Positions 7,965 through 16,397 of a DNA stretch of 38,197 nt are shown one piece after another. Within the stretch, counting starts at the first letter, position 1; every line of letters starts with the position of its first letter. A model generated the notes under the pieces. The model searched no databases and had not been told where the DNA came from. It worked only from the letters and a program-made list of their open reading frames with translations. Source of the DNA: Pseudomonadota bacterium. Its GTDB lineage: Bacteria > Myxococcota_A > Polyangia > Haliangiales > Haliangiaceae. The stretch covers positions 1 to 38,197 of the forward strand of contig JAKSDA010000448.1 in NCBI GenBank assembly GCA_022360315.1. The letters run 5' to 3'. A program made the position numbers and the translations under genes.

Positions 7965-9758
7965 TTAGATCAGCGGTCCATCGGCGGGGCCGTCGCTCTT
8001 GCTGGCCGGGCCGGCCGCCTCGCCGGGAGGCGGCAAGAGAGACCCGGGCCCGGCGTCGGGCCCGGCGCCGCTGCTGTTATCGACATGTTGTTTACCGGAC
8101 TCGCTTTCGGACTTATCGGCAGAGGCGCTCGGTCCCGGCGGTGTGGTCAAAGGCCCGGGCGACTCGTGCGACTCCGATTGCAACCGCAGCGGTGGCGGCC
8201 CTTTGCCCAGTTCGCTGCGCAACCGGTCGACGTAGTCCCGCCAGGTGCCCCAATCCAACGCGTCGGTCGACATGTGCTTTTGCGCCTGTGCGAAGCCATC
8301 GCGGGCAGCTGTCAGACTACTGATGGCAGATTGCACCGCGGCCTGGCCCTGCCAGAACCTGACATAGCTGAGCAGCTGGTCGGCCTTGTAGGTAAAGCCC
8401 TGGCTCGCTTGATCAGACCCCCGACCGAGCAGCAGAGCCTGGTCGACCCAGGCCTCGATCACTTCGATGCCCTCGCTGAAGTGGCGCCGGGTGGCCCGAA
8501 TCTCGGTGACGCGAGTCCACGAATCGACCGTTTTCTGCGCATCGAGCCACTTCGTCGCCCACTCGTCCAGCCGGGTCTTGGCCATATTGTATAACTCCTG
8601 ACGAAATACTCCGGCCAGCTCGGCAGCACTGGCAAACTTTTTGGTCTCGCCACAAGCGGCCTCGATCGGCTTCCATTCTGGGCCAGAAAGTTGGCTCCTG
8701 CCCCAGGGCGGAAAGAAATCGCCTTTTTCCGCGGCGAGTACTTTGACCGGGGCACTGTCGTCCTTATCGGCTTTTTTGGTGCGGCAGACCAGGTAATACA
8801 ATTCGCTGTTGGTCGAGCCGGCGATCAGCGCTGCAGCGATCAGCGCTGCGATCGCTGTCAATGCGAACAGAACGAGAGCCCGCCGCCAGTTTCTCGGCTG
8901 CTTGTTGCGACCGCCGGAACCGCCGCGCCGCGACCCCGAGTCAGATCTGCGCGAATCGGATTTGCGCGCCTTGGTTTGCCGGCCGGCCGCCGGCGAGGTG
9001 TCGCCCCGCGAATCAGTGGAATCCGCACCCACTGCGGCCGATGAAATCTGATTTTCGCGGCTCGCTGCGGCCGATGAAACCCGACCTTCACGGCTCGCTG
9101 CAGCCGGCGAAACCCGTCCGTCGGGTTCACGCCTCTGAGCAACGGTCGACCGATCGTCGACCTGCGAGCCGTCGAGCTCTCCGCTCACCGTCGCACCGGT
9201 GGACTGTCCGCTCGCCTCGGCAACAGTCGATGGTCCGCCCGGCCCGGCAGCAGTGGACTGTCCGGCCGCCTGAACGGCAGTATTCGTCGGATCCGCAGCC
9301 GACTCAGCCTTCGCGTCAGGCCCGGACTCGTCCTCGCCGACCGTATCGAGTTCGACGTCGGACCAACGGTCAGATCGACGCTCATCGTCGATCGCCCAAT
9401 CGGAACTCCGCTCCGGCACTGAGGCGCCGGATAGCTCTGTCGACGGCCCGGCCGCTTGCTCTGTCGATGGCCCGGCCGCTTGCTCTATCGCTTGCTCGGT
9501 TGTGGAGGGCGATTGCTCTGCGCTCGTCTCGCCATGATCGTGCCTTGATGCAGCGGCCGCCTGGGAGGCCACGTCGCTCCAATGATCGTCGTCGGTGGCG
9601 GGCCGGGCGTTTTCCCCTCCAGCGGCGTGAGCGGCGTCGCCCCAGCCGTCGTCGTCGGTTGGCTCGGAAGCTGCCGGGGGCACGGCGACTCCATCGGCTG
9701 GCTCGTCATTGCCATCGCGCTGGTTCTGCTCGCCGCGCCCGGATTCTCGGTCTGTCAC
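7965..9758 (-). CDS. Single-pass membrane protein with a long low-complexity cytoplasmic arm; function unknown
   Basis: The GTG at 9758 overlaps the TGA of the diguanylate cyclase (9755-9757), giving 597 residues and translational coupling. A longer in-frame reading to 9980 lies wholly inside the cyclase gene and lacks sense. Residues 1 to about 285 are Ser/Ala/Asp/Gln-rich with internal repeats (AAGPSTEQ twice; SREGRVSSAAASREN-type units). One membrane helix follows at about 294-316 (VLFALTAIAALIAAALIAG), preceded by Arg-rich sequence. A roughly 200-residue helical domain (LYNMAKTRLDEWATKWLDA ...) and a Pro/Gly/Ser-rich tail would face the periplasm. No known family recognised; operon context suggests a link to nucleotide or c-di-GMP physiology, but this is only inference. 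Confidence 0.75.
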   Translation of the reverse strand: MTDRESGRGEQNQRDGNDEPADGVAVPPAASEPTDDDGWGDAAHAAGGENARPATDDDHWSDVASQAAAASRHDHGETSAEQSPSTTEQAIEQAAGPSTEQAAGPSTELSGASVPERSSDWAIDDERRSDRWSDVELDTVGEDESGPDAKAESAADPTNTAVQAAGQSTAAGPGGPSTVAEASGQSTGATVSGELDGSQVDDRSTVAQRREPDGRVSPAAASREGRVSSAAASRENQISSAAVGADSTDSRGDTSPAAGRQTKARKSDSRRSDSGSRRGGSGGRNKQPRNWRRALVLFALTAIAALIAAALIAGSTNSELYYLVCRTKKADKDDSAPVKVLAAEKGDFFPPWGRSQLSGPEWKPIEAACGETKKFASAAELAGVFRQELYNMAKTRLDEWATKWLDAQKTVDSWTRVTEIRATRRHFSEGIEVIEAWVDQALLLGRGSDQASQGFTYKADQLLSYVRFWQGQAAVQSAISSLTAARDGFAQAQKHMSTDALDWGTWRDYVDRLRSELGKGPPPLRLQSESHESPGPLTTPPGPSASADKSESESGKQHVDNSSGAGPDAGPGSLLPPPGEAAGPASKSDGPADGPLI

Positions 9759-10834
9759 GGCGACACCTCGACGCGATTGCGACCGCGCTCTTTGGCCAGG
9801 TAGAGTGCTGTGTCGGCCCGGCGGATCAGCATGGAGGGCTCCTCGCTCTGGCCTGCAGACACGCGATGCTGGGCAATGCCCACCGAGATGCGTACTCCGA
9901 TGAGTCGATTGCCTGCGTCCAACGGCTGGCTCTCGAGTTTCACTCGCATGCGCTCCCCGATCTCCCACGCTCGATGGCAATCGGCTTTGGGCAGCACGGC
10001 CAGGAATTCCTCTCCTCCATAGCGCACGAGCATATCATCGGTACGAATCGCGCTGCGCAGCTGCCTGGCAACTCCGGCCAACACCCGATCGCCGACGTTG
10101 TGGCCAAAGCAGTCGTTGACCCTCTTGAAGTGGTCGACGTCGACCATTGCCACAGAAAGCGGCCAACCGCGCTGAACTGCAGCGACCAGTTCGGCCGGCA
10201 GGCGCTGGTGCAGAAACTCCCGATTATACGCCCCGGTGAGCGGATCGGTGACAGAGATTCGACGCAGACGGACGTTTTCGATGTCCAGCGCGATGGTCTG
10301 AGCGATGAAGCCGAGAAGGTCGATGTCCGAGCGGCTGAACGCACCAACCGCCTGCGAGGTTGCTGTCATGACGCCGATACGCCAGCCGCCGACGACCAGG
10401 GGCACGCAGATCATGGCCTCGGTGGTCCGGTCAAGAGCGCGCCGTGAGCCGGGCAGTCTGGCGTAGCGAGAGTCGGTCGACACGTCGTCGATGAGAGCCG
10501 GCTCGCCGTGCTGGACGACCCAGCCGGCCACGCCCTGCCCAACTCGAAACGAGATCTGATGCATTCGCTCGGGCCGCAAGCCATGTGCTGCCGCGGTGAG
10601 CAGACGGTTGCCCTCCATGTCGAGCAACATGATCGAACACGCATCGGCGTCGACCAGCGAGCAAACCAGCTCTGAAATGCGGGCGAGCAGAACGCTCAGA
10701 TCGTGATCGGAGCCGATCGCCTTGCCGATCTCGAAAAGCACCTGGAGCAGCCTCTCGAGCCGACCGTCCTGGCGATCTGCCAGGGAGGCGGAGGGCAGTG
10801 GTTTGACTACAACCGATCTTTGATCTTCGCTCAT
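9755..10834 (-). CDS. GAF-GGDEF diguanylate cyclase
   Basis: 359 residues, soluble. A GAF domain spans about residues 27-190 (LLARISELVCSLVDADACSIML ... SFRVGQGVAGWVVQHGEPALIDDV), followed by a GGDEF domain. The catalytic signature is GGEEF at 273-277, and a product-inhibition site (RTDD, 264-267) sits five residues before it, so the enzyme should make c-di-GMP from two GTP and be feedback-controlled. The GAF domain presumably binds a small ligand that sets activity. Its ATG overlaps the stop of hpt (10831-10834) and its stop overlaps the start of the next gene, so all three genes are coupled. Confidence 0.93.
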   Translation of the reverse strand: MSEDQRSVVVKPLPSASLADRQDGRLERLLQVLFEIGKAIGSDHDLSVLLARISELVCSLVDADACSIMLLDMEGNRLLTAAAHGLRPERMHQISFRVGQGVAGWVVQHGEPALIDDVSTDSRYARLPGSRRALDRTTEAMICVPLVVGGWRIGVMTATSQAVGAFSRSDIDLLGFIAQTIALDIENVRLRRISVTDPLTGAYNREFLHQRLPAELVAAVQRGWPLSVAMVDVDHFKRVNDCFGHNVGDRVLAGVARQLRSAIRTDDMLVRYGGEEFLAVLPKADCHRAWEIGERMRVKLESQPLDAGNRLIGVRISVGIAQHRVSAGQSEEPSMLIRRADTALYLAKERGRNRVEVSP

Positions 10835-11403
10835 TCCTCCCCATCGATGTGCCCGATGAAAGGCAGGTTGCGGTATTTTTGCGCCGCATCGAGCCCATAG
10901 CCAACAACAAATTTATCGGGAACAGTGAATCCCAAGTAGTCGATGATAACGTTGCGCTCGGTCCGCTCCGCTTTGTGCAAGAGAGAGCACAGCTTGACAC
11001 TGGCCGGTTTGCGCGTGGCCAGGTTCTCTATGAGATAGTCCAGGGTCAGTCCAGTATCGATGATGTCCTCTACAATGACCACGTGCTTGTCTTCGATCGG
11101 CCGGGTGAGATCCGAGGTGATCTTGACGACACCTGACGACTTGGTCTCGTCTCCGTAGCTGGCAATACCGATAAAATCCACCGACAGCGGCAGCGGAATA
11201 GCACGGCACAGATCGGCGAGAAACAGGAACGACCCCTTGAGCACTCCGAGCAGTACCAGGTCGTTGCCGTACTCGCGATAGTCACTGGTGATGCGATCGC
11301 CGAGCTCGGCGACCCGCCGGGCGATCGCATCGGCAGAGATCAACTCGATCAGACGCCCCCCGGCCGGCGCCAGGGCGTCACGAAATGGGTCGCTTGCAAC
11401 CAT
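10831..11403 (-). CDS. hpt: Hypoxanthine (guanine) phosphoribosyltransferase
   Basis: 190 residues. The type I phosphoribosyltransferase PRPP loop is present (VVIVEDIIDTGLTLDYL), as are the LGVLKGSFLFLADL and SVDFIGIASYGDET segments typical of bacterial Hpt. It salvages hypoxanthine (and usually guanine) with PRPP to IMP/GMP in the cytoplasm. The ATG at 11403 (MVASDPFRDAL) fits the usual length; the longer frame adds residues out of family. It is the first gene of an operon with a diguanylate cyclase, to which it is joined by an ATGA overlap, and is divergent from the secreted-protein gene at 11570. Confidence 0.93.
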   Translation of the reverse strand: MVASDPFRDALAPAGGRLIELISADAIARRVAELGDRITSDYREYGNDLVLLGVLKGSFLFLADLCRAIPLPLSVDFIGIASYGDETKSSGVVKITSDLTRPIEDKHVVIVEDIIDTGLTLDYLIENLATRKPASVKLCSLLHKAERTERNVIIDYLGFTVPDKFVVGYGLDAAQKYRNLPFIGHIDGEE

Positions 11404-11569
11404 ACTGCTCGAACGTATCAAGAGAGTATGACGGATTGGCAGGTGCGCCCATGTGGCAGAAGGTCCGCATACGGCGTGTACCATGGCCCACGGCTTGTAA
11501 CAGGGAACCATAGCCACCTGATTTCATTGTGCTTCAACATTGGCATCGAATTCGCTCTGTGATGCCACC

Positions 11570-12520
11570 ATGTCGCGAGGTCTTGTCCTTGTCTCACTAT
11601 TTTTGTGCTTTGGAGTGAACGAGTTACTGCTGGGAGGTGTACCTGCCCGTGCAGCCGGCGCAACTGCTGCCGAGTCGAGCCGGGCCAAAAAGGGAAGCCG
11701 CAGTGCCCGGTCGGTGCGAGCGAGCGAGCCGGTGTCTAGCGGCGAAAATCTGGCCAGACGATTTGCGCGGACAGTGACCGGGCGGATCCGGGAGGGATGG
11801 CACATTCGGGCCATCGACGTCGACGATGGTCAGGACCGGATGGTATTGTCATTGACGCTGGCCTCGGCCCGGGCGGCCCGGCGTTACAGTCTCGAGTTTT
11901 CGGCCGACGGCCGCCGGGTGACGACCTATCGACAGCGAGCGGCCAATATTCCGCGCGAGCGTCGAATCTACCGGGGACAGACCGAACTCATCGAATTTCT
12001 CGCCACTGCGTCGCCTGTTCGCCTGGACTACGAATGCGGGAGTTATTTTCTGGGCGGATTTGACGACGGGGTTGCGGTGGATCCGATCGCCTATTATGTT
12101 GTCGAGCGGCGGACGAGCGGTCGGGCAGCTCCGCTTGCTCTGGCCAGTATTTTATCGGACTCACTCGAAATCGGCCTCGACCTGGTCGCGGTCTCCGCGG
12201 GTGAGACCTGGCCAGAAGGCGTTGTTTTGGCAGTCGAGTTTTCGCTTGCCGGCCAGGAGAATCGCCAGATCATCGCGGGCATTGACGGCAAGAACCGGGT
12301 CACCTCGGTTGAAGTGCGCCGAGTACCGCACCTGGATCGGTGGCAGGTCTACACTCGCGGCGACGACCTTCTGGACGCTCTCTTGCGACGCACAGCCATT
12401 CAGCGTATTGCGATCGGGGCGGGGGGACTGGCCTCCGACAATGCCCGAGTGATCTTGGACGGCCAATTGACCATCGACATGGACGACTTTGTGCCTGGAG
12501 AGTTCGAGTGCCCGTGTTAG
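11570..12520 (+). CDS. Putative secreted protein, function unknown
   Basis: 316 residues from the ATG at 11570, where the product starts with a type I signal peptide (MSRGLVLVSLFLCFGV ... VPARAAGA). An in-frame TTG 30 bases earlier is less likely. The mature part begins with a basic/Ser-rich stretch and continues as mixed beta-rich sequence without motifs I recognise (for example ARRYSLEFSADGRRVTTYRQ and VILDGQLTIDMDDFVPGEFE). It is divergent from hpt. Probably periplasmic or exported; no function assigned. Confidence 0.7.
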   Translation: MSRGLVLVSLFLCFGVNELLLGGVPARAAGATAAESSRAKKGSRSARSVRASEPVSSGENLARRFARTVTGRIREGWHIRAIDVDDGQDRMVLSLTLASARAARRYSLEFSADGRRVTTYRQRAANIPRERRIYRGQTELIEFLATASPVRLDYECGSYFLGGFDDGVAVDPIAYYVVERRTSGRAAPLALASILSDSLEIGLDLVAVSAGETWPEGVVLAVEFSLAGQENRQIIAGIDGKNRVTSVEVRRVPHLDRWQVYTRGDDLLDALLRRTAIQRIAIGAGGLASDNARVILDGQLTIDMDDFVPGEFECPC

Positions 12521-12793
12521 TCGGCCCGCAAACCCGACGCTGATGTGGTCGCCTCTGCCAGATCCTGCAGCAGAGTGCTGTTCCGTCTAATACGCCGCGA
12601 TGAGTTCGTTGACTCGTGCGCAACTTGGGCGGAGAATTGCACGGATCATGGCTATCTACAGGATTGGAGCACGGTCTGGATCTCTGGCTGACCGCCGGTT
12701 GTTCTGGACAACTGCGAAGGCTCTACACACAGTCTCCTTGGAACGGGTGCTAGACCGGCCGGACGTGCGGGCCGGCGCGCCGTTCTTGCAACG

Positions 12794-13243
12794 ATGAGAT
12801 TCGAAATCAGCGGCGCGGTGCGCTTCGCGATCGTCGGGATCGTGGTCTCGGCAATCAGCCTGGGGGTGCACCATGTGGTCTTCTCCGCCACATCCTCGCC
12901 ATGGCTGGCCACCATGTTGCGGCTGGTCATTGCGCTGCCGATGTTGTACGTGGGTTACTCGAGGTGGGTCCTGGGAGGAGTGTTGCGCGATGAACGCGCC
13001 GCGCTCGGTCCGGGTCCAGCCGAGCTGCGAATGGTCGGTCGGGTGCTCGCTTCGGTCGGTGCGAGTACGGCCTCGAAGATGGTCATCGAGCCCATTCTGA
13101 CCGTGGCCCTGTTGAATGCCCTGGACAGCGGTGGACCCGCGATCGCAGTCCTATTGGGCGACTTTGGTTACGGCCCGGTGGTAAACTATGTGGTCCTGGC
13201 CCTGTTGAGCCCGCGCAAAGCGCCCGAGGAAAAGGGCGAGTAG
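12794..13243 (+). CDS. GtrA-like small membrane protein
   Basis: 149 residues with about four hydrophobic segments (near 9-30, 38-56, 80-110 and 122-138). The opening RFAIVGIVVSAISLGVHHVV and the WVL at the end of the second helix pair (GYSRWVLGG) resemble the GtrA family, small four-helix proteins often involved in moving lipid-linked sugars or in polysaccharide assembly. No partner glycosyltransferase lies next to it, so the assignment is tentative. No clear ribosome binding site precedes the ATG. Confidence 0.55.
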   Translation: MRFEISGAVRFAIVGIVVSAISLGVHHVVFSATSSPWLATMLRLVIALPMLYVGYSRWVLGGVLRDERAALGPGPAELRMVGRVLASVGASTASKMVIEPILTVALLNALDSGGPAIAVLLGDFGYGPVVNYVVLALLSPRKAPEEKGE

Positions 13244-13462
13244 CTGGCTCCTCTCCACAATCCCATGGATCTGATGATGGTCGGACTGCCGTCTCATGGC
13301 GATCGCGAAGGTGGTGAGTTGAGCCAGCGTTTCGCTTATCTGAGCGGCATTGGGCTAGCCCACCGGCGAGCTGGTAGCCTGCACGCCTGGCAACCCGAAC
13401 GCGATGCAGTCGAGTCGCGCACGGTCGGATTGCATCCTTCCAACGTAAAGGCCTGTGGTCCG

Positions 13463-14626
13463 CTACTTGTCGATCAGCTTGGTCAGATCGCGGGTGATGT
13501 TTTTCTGGTGCGCCTCGACGGTGCCGCCACCGATCTCGATGAGCTTGGCGTCGCGCAAGAATTGTTCGACCCGGTATTCGGTGCAATAGCCGTAGCCGCC
13601 CAAAACCTGGACCGCGGCGTCGGCGACCTCTTTGGCCGCAGTGGCGGCAAAGAGCTTGGTCGCGTCGGTGCCGAGCCGATTGCGGTGGATCGGGGAAACG
13701 GTACGGGCCACACTGTAGAGCAGGCTCCGGATGGCCTCGGCCTTGGCGTAGCTGTCGCCGATGTAGCGCTGGATCTGACCGAATTCGGCAATAGGCCGCT
13801 TGAATGCGCTGCGATCGACTGCGTAGCGGGTCATGACATCGAGGCAGCGGTTGGCAATGCCCAAACTCATCGCGGCCAGGCCGAGTCGCTCGATTTCTAG
13901 ATTCCGCATCATGTTGGTAATGCCACCGCCTTCACTGCCGAGCAGATTCTCGGCCGGAACCTCGACGTCGTCGAGGATGAGCTCGCACATGGTGGAGGCG
14001 CGCATCCCCATCTTGGCGATCTTTTCGCTGGTTGAGAAGCCGGGAAAGCGACGCTCGACAACAAACGTGGTGATGCGCTCGTCGAGCTGAGCGTAGACGA
14101 TGAACACGTCGGCCTCAGGGCCGTTCGTGATGAATGTCTTGCGGCCCGAGACAACGTAGCGGTCGCCCTTTTTGCGCACCGTGGTCCTCATACCCAACAC
14201 ATCTGTGCCCACCGCCGGCTCGGTCATGCCCATCGCACCGATCCACTCGCCGGTCAGCAGACGAGGCATGTAGCGCCGGCGCTGCTCGGCTGTTGCGGAA
14301 TAGAAGAAGTTGTTCACAAAGAGCAGTGAATGGGCCAGATAGGCCAGAGCAAACCCGGGATCGGAGTAGGCCAGCTCCTCGTGGACAATGACCGAGGCCA
14401 GTGAATCCATTCCCGCACCGCCATCCGCTTCGGGAATCGTTACCCCGAGCAGCCCCAGTTCGCCCAGCTCGCGCAACAGACCGATGTTGAGGGTCGCCAG
14501 CCGGTCGTGTTCCTCAGCCTGAGGCTCGACTTTTCTGCGCACGAACTCGCGTAGGGTCCGGCGAAGCATGGCGTGCTCTTCGGTAGGGTTGCAGATGATA
14601 TCGTCGATACTGTGAGGAAGCGGCAT
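13463..14626 (-). CDS. Acyl-CoA dehydrogenase (isovaleryl-CoA dehydrogenase-like active site)
   Basis: 387 residues, the usual length. Flavin and substrate motifs are present: GAMGMTEPAVGTDV, YVVSGRKTFITNGPEADVF and QVLGGYGYCTEYRVEQFLRDAK. The C-terminal motif is IEIGGGTVEAHQKNI, so the catalytic Glu of the medium-chain type (YEGT) is missing. Glu residues in the helix NLEIERLGLAAMSLGI could serve instead, as in isovaleryl- and long-chain-type enzymes. It oxidises an acyl-CoA to the 2,3-enoyl-CoA using FAD and ETF, probably in branched-chain amino acid or fatty acid breakdown; the exact substrate is open. It stands alone between unrelated genes. Confidence 0.92.
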   Translation of the reverse strand: MPLPHSIDDIICNPTEEHAMLRRTLREFVRRKVEPQAEEHDRLATLNIGLLRELGELGLLGVTIPEADGGAGMDSLASVIVHEELAYSDPGFALAYLAHSLLFVNNFFYSATAEQRRRYMPRLLTGEWIGAMGMTEPAVGTDVLGMRTTVRKKGDRYVVSGRKTFITNGPEADVFIVYAQLDERITTFVVERRFPGFSTSEKIAKMGMRASTMCELILDDVEVPAENLLGSEGGGITNMMRNLEIERLGLAAMSLGIANRCLDVMTRYAVDRSAFKRPIAEFGQIQRYIGDSYAKAEAIRSLLYSVARTVSPIHRNRLGTDATKLFAATAAKEVADAAVQVLGGYGYCTEYRVEQFLRDAKLIEIGGGTVEAHQKNITRDLTKLIDK

Positions 14627-14758
14627 ATGTGATTTTTTTAGCGTGCAACCGGTGAACGCGGTAGCGACTTGCTACGGTTTCCAACGTCGCAGTACAACGG
14701 CGATCGCACGTGCTGATTGATGCATCGTGTCATGGCGATGCATGATCTGTAGGCGGGT

Positions 14759-15019
14759 TCACCAGACGCTGTTGCCCGCGTCGATTTGCGCATCTGCTGG
14801 GGCGTCGACAGTGGGAGCGGCATCGATGGCGGGAGCGGCATCCGGCGGGTCGGTATCGGTGGTTTCCGTCTGGCATCGTCCGGTAACGGCGTTGCAGATC
14901 AGGCCTGCCTCGCAATCCTCGGTGACCTGGCAGACATCGCCCTCGCCCTGTTTACACCCCGAGAGCGTGAGAGCAGCCAGAAAAAGAGACAGAAGGCTAG
15001 CTATCAGCCGCGATGACAT
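14759..15019 (-). CDS. Small Cys-rich lipoprotein
   Basis: 86 residues from the ATG at 15019, which has GAGG nine bases upstream. A canonical lipoprotein signal peptide ends in LSGC (Cys22). A short Cys module follows (CQVTEDCEAGLICNAVTGRC), then a tail rich in Asp, Ala and Pro (DPPDAAPAIDAAPTVDAPAD). This layout is frequent among myxobacterial surface lipoproteins. Function unknown. Confidence 0.72.
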   Translation of the reverse strand: MSSRLIASLLSLFLAALTLSGCKQGEGDVCQVTEDCEAGLICNAVTGRCQTETTDTDPPDAAPAIDAAPTVDAPADAQIDAGNSVW

Positions 15020-15160
15020 GGCTTTTTCCTCTTTCCTCATGATTGACTGTTCACAGCCGATTCGTCTACTCGTGCGCCGCACCAGGCCACACGAGGTCGG
15101 CTTGATACCACGAGCCCACGTGGCGATCCACTCACTGGCCAGCTGTCGGGAGAGGTGCGG

Positions 15161-16135
15161 TCAATCGACTCGTTTTGCGCATCGAAAACCGATCCACGAC
15201 GAACGGTCCTGGGGTGCGGCGGGCAAACGGTAATAGGTTCGGCTGAAGAATTTGGGCTCGGCCCACGATCCGCCGCGCACGATCCGGGCCCCCAAGGCGC
15301 TGTCGTCGGGCACTTCGCGGACCGGATTGACGGCGGGCAATCGCTTGTAGCCGTCCTCGCTGTAGTAATCCTGGACCCACTCGGCGACGTTGCCGGCCAT
15401 GTCGTAGGTGCCGTAGATTCCCTCGCCCCAGCGCAGGGCGCGAGGTGGAGCTGCATAGTTGTATCCGTCGCTGTCATCGGGGGCGTATTCGCGCGGGAAG
15501 TAGGCGCGTCTGAACTGTGGCCGGACGACCGCATGGGTGTACTGCATGGCCGCAGACTCGGCTTTCCCGTGATTGGACCCGTCTTTTCGATCGTGGTTGC
15601 CCCACGGCCAGCGAAACCCTCGAGTTCCGCGCGCTGCTTTTTCCCACTCGGCTTCGGTGGGCAGTCGTTTGCCCAGCCAGGTACAGTAGTCGGCGGCGTC
15701 CTGCCAGGTGACATTGACGATCGGCCAGTCGTCGCGGATGTAGCGCCGATCCCCCTCGACCAGGGGACCGACGTTGCAGTGACCGGCGGTCACACAAGCG
15801 CGAAACTGTGCTCCGGTCACCTCACTGCGGTCGATGGCGAACGCGTCGAGATGCACCGCTCGCTCGCCCAGAGAAAGGTTTTTGATGATGTAGTTGCCGG
15901 GAAACTCCTCGGTGCAGAAAAAGTTGGCACTACCCAGCTCCTCGCGGCATGCGGCGAGGAGATTCTCGGCCTCCTCGGCGGCCGTTCCCATCGCGAACGT
16001 GCCGGCCGATACTACCACCATATCCGATGGTTCGTGCACCACGGTCGCGATGCGACCGGCGCGGCGCTCGGAACCGTACGCTGCTACGGACAGCGCCAAG
16101 CTCGCCAGGCAAGCGAATGCGACCCGTGAGTTCAT
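15161..16135 (-). CDS. SUMF1/formylglycine-generating-enzyme-like exported protein, probably not a sulfatase-modifying enzyme
   Basis: 324 residues with a type I signal peptide (MNSRVAFACLASLALSVAAYG). The FGE-sulfatase fold is plain: MVVVSAGTFAMGT, IDRSEVTGAQFRACV, KRLPTEAEWEKAARG, GNVAEWVQDYY, RIVRGGSW and GFRCAKRVD. The two closely spaced active-site Cys residues of true formylglycine-generating enzymes, expected between VRGGSW and GFRCA, are absent (that stretch reads FSRTYYRLPAAPQDRS). So it is better seen as a SUMF1-domain binding or structural protein. It and the small lipoprotein are both on the minus strand, separated by about 140 bases. Confidence 0.88.
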   Translation of the reverse strand: MNSRVAFACLASLALSVAAYGSERRAGRIATVVHEPSDMVVVSAGTFAMGTAAEEAENLLAACREELGSANFFCTEEFPGNYIIKNLSLGERAVHLDAFAIDRSEVTGAQFRACVTAGHCNVGPLVEGDRRYIRDDWPIVNVTWQDAADYCTWLGKRLPTEAEWEKAARGTRGFRWPWGNHDRKDGSNHGKAESAAMQYTHAVVRPQFRRAYFPREYAPDDSDGYNYAAPPRALRWGEGIYGTYDMAGNVAEWVQDYYSEDGYKRLPAVNPVREVPDDSALGARIVRGGSWAEPKFFSRTYYRLPAAPQDRSSWIGFRCAKRVD

Positions 16136-16355
16136 GAGGAATTATCATAGCTCGGATCCGGACAGGGCGCCCGGAGGAGGCGACTTCTGGTGCGGATTCG
16201 GAGGCCGCATCAGCCGTCGAACCCAGGCTAGGCCTTGCCCGGCCGCGGTGACTGCCCGCGGTGAGGTCGTCGAGATCAGCGGTGACGTTGCCAGACGGCC
16301 GGATCACTTCGACCGTATCGATTTGGTACGCTTGTCGTGACCCACTCTGCAATAC

Positions 16356-16367
16356 ACATGATCATGT
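16356..16367. repeat. 12-bp perfect palindrome in an intergenic region
   Basis: ACATGATCATGT lies in the 262-base gap between the FHA/coiled-coil gene and the SUMF1-like gene, about 220 bases upstream of the latter. It may be an operator for a dimeric regulator, but a palindrome of this length can arise by chance. Confidence 0.35.
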
Positions 16368-16397
16368 CGGAACGGATGCAACGTGACCATGGGTAGC

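Noticed and set aside
8861..10447. 528-codon plus-strand frame opposite the cyclase and membrane-protein genes
   Set aside because: Arg/Pro-rich composition typical of antisense frames; the minus-strand genes have clear domains.
12755..12775. Inverted repeat CCGGCC/GGCCGG upstream of the GtrA-like gene
   Set aside because: Six GC pairs with a 9-base loop are common by chance in this composition, and there is no T run.
12600..12797. 65-codon plus-strand frame before the GtrA-like gene
   Set aside because: Arg-rich, no motif, no ribosome binding site, overlaps the start of the better-supported gene.
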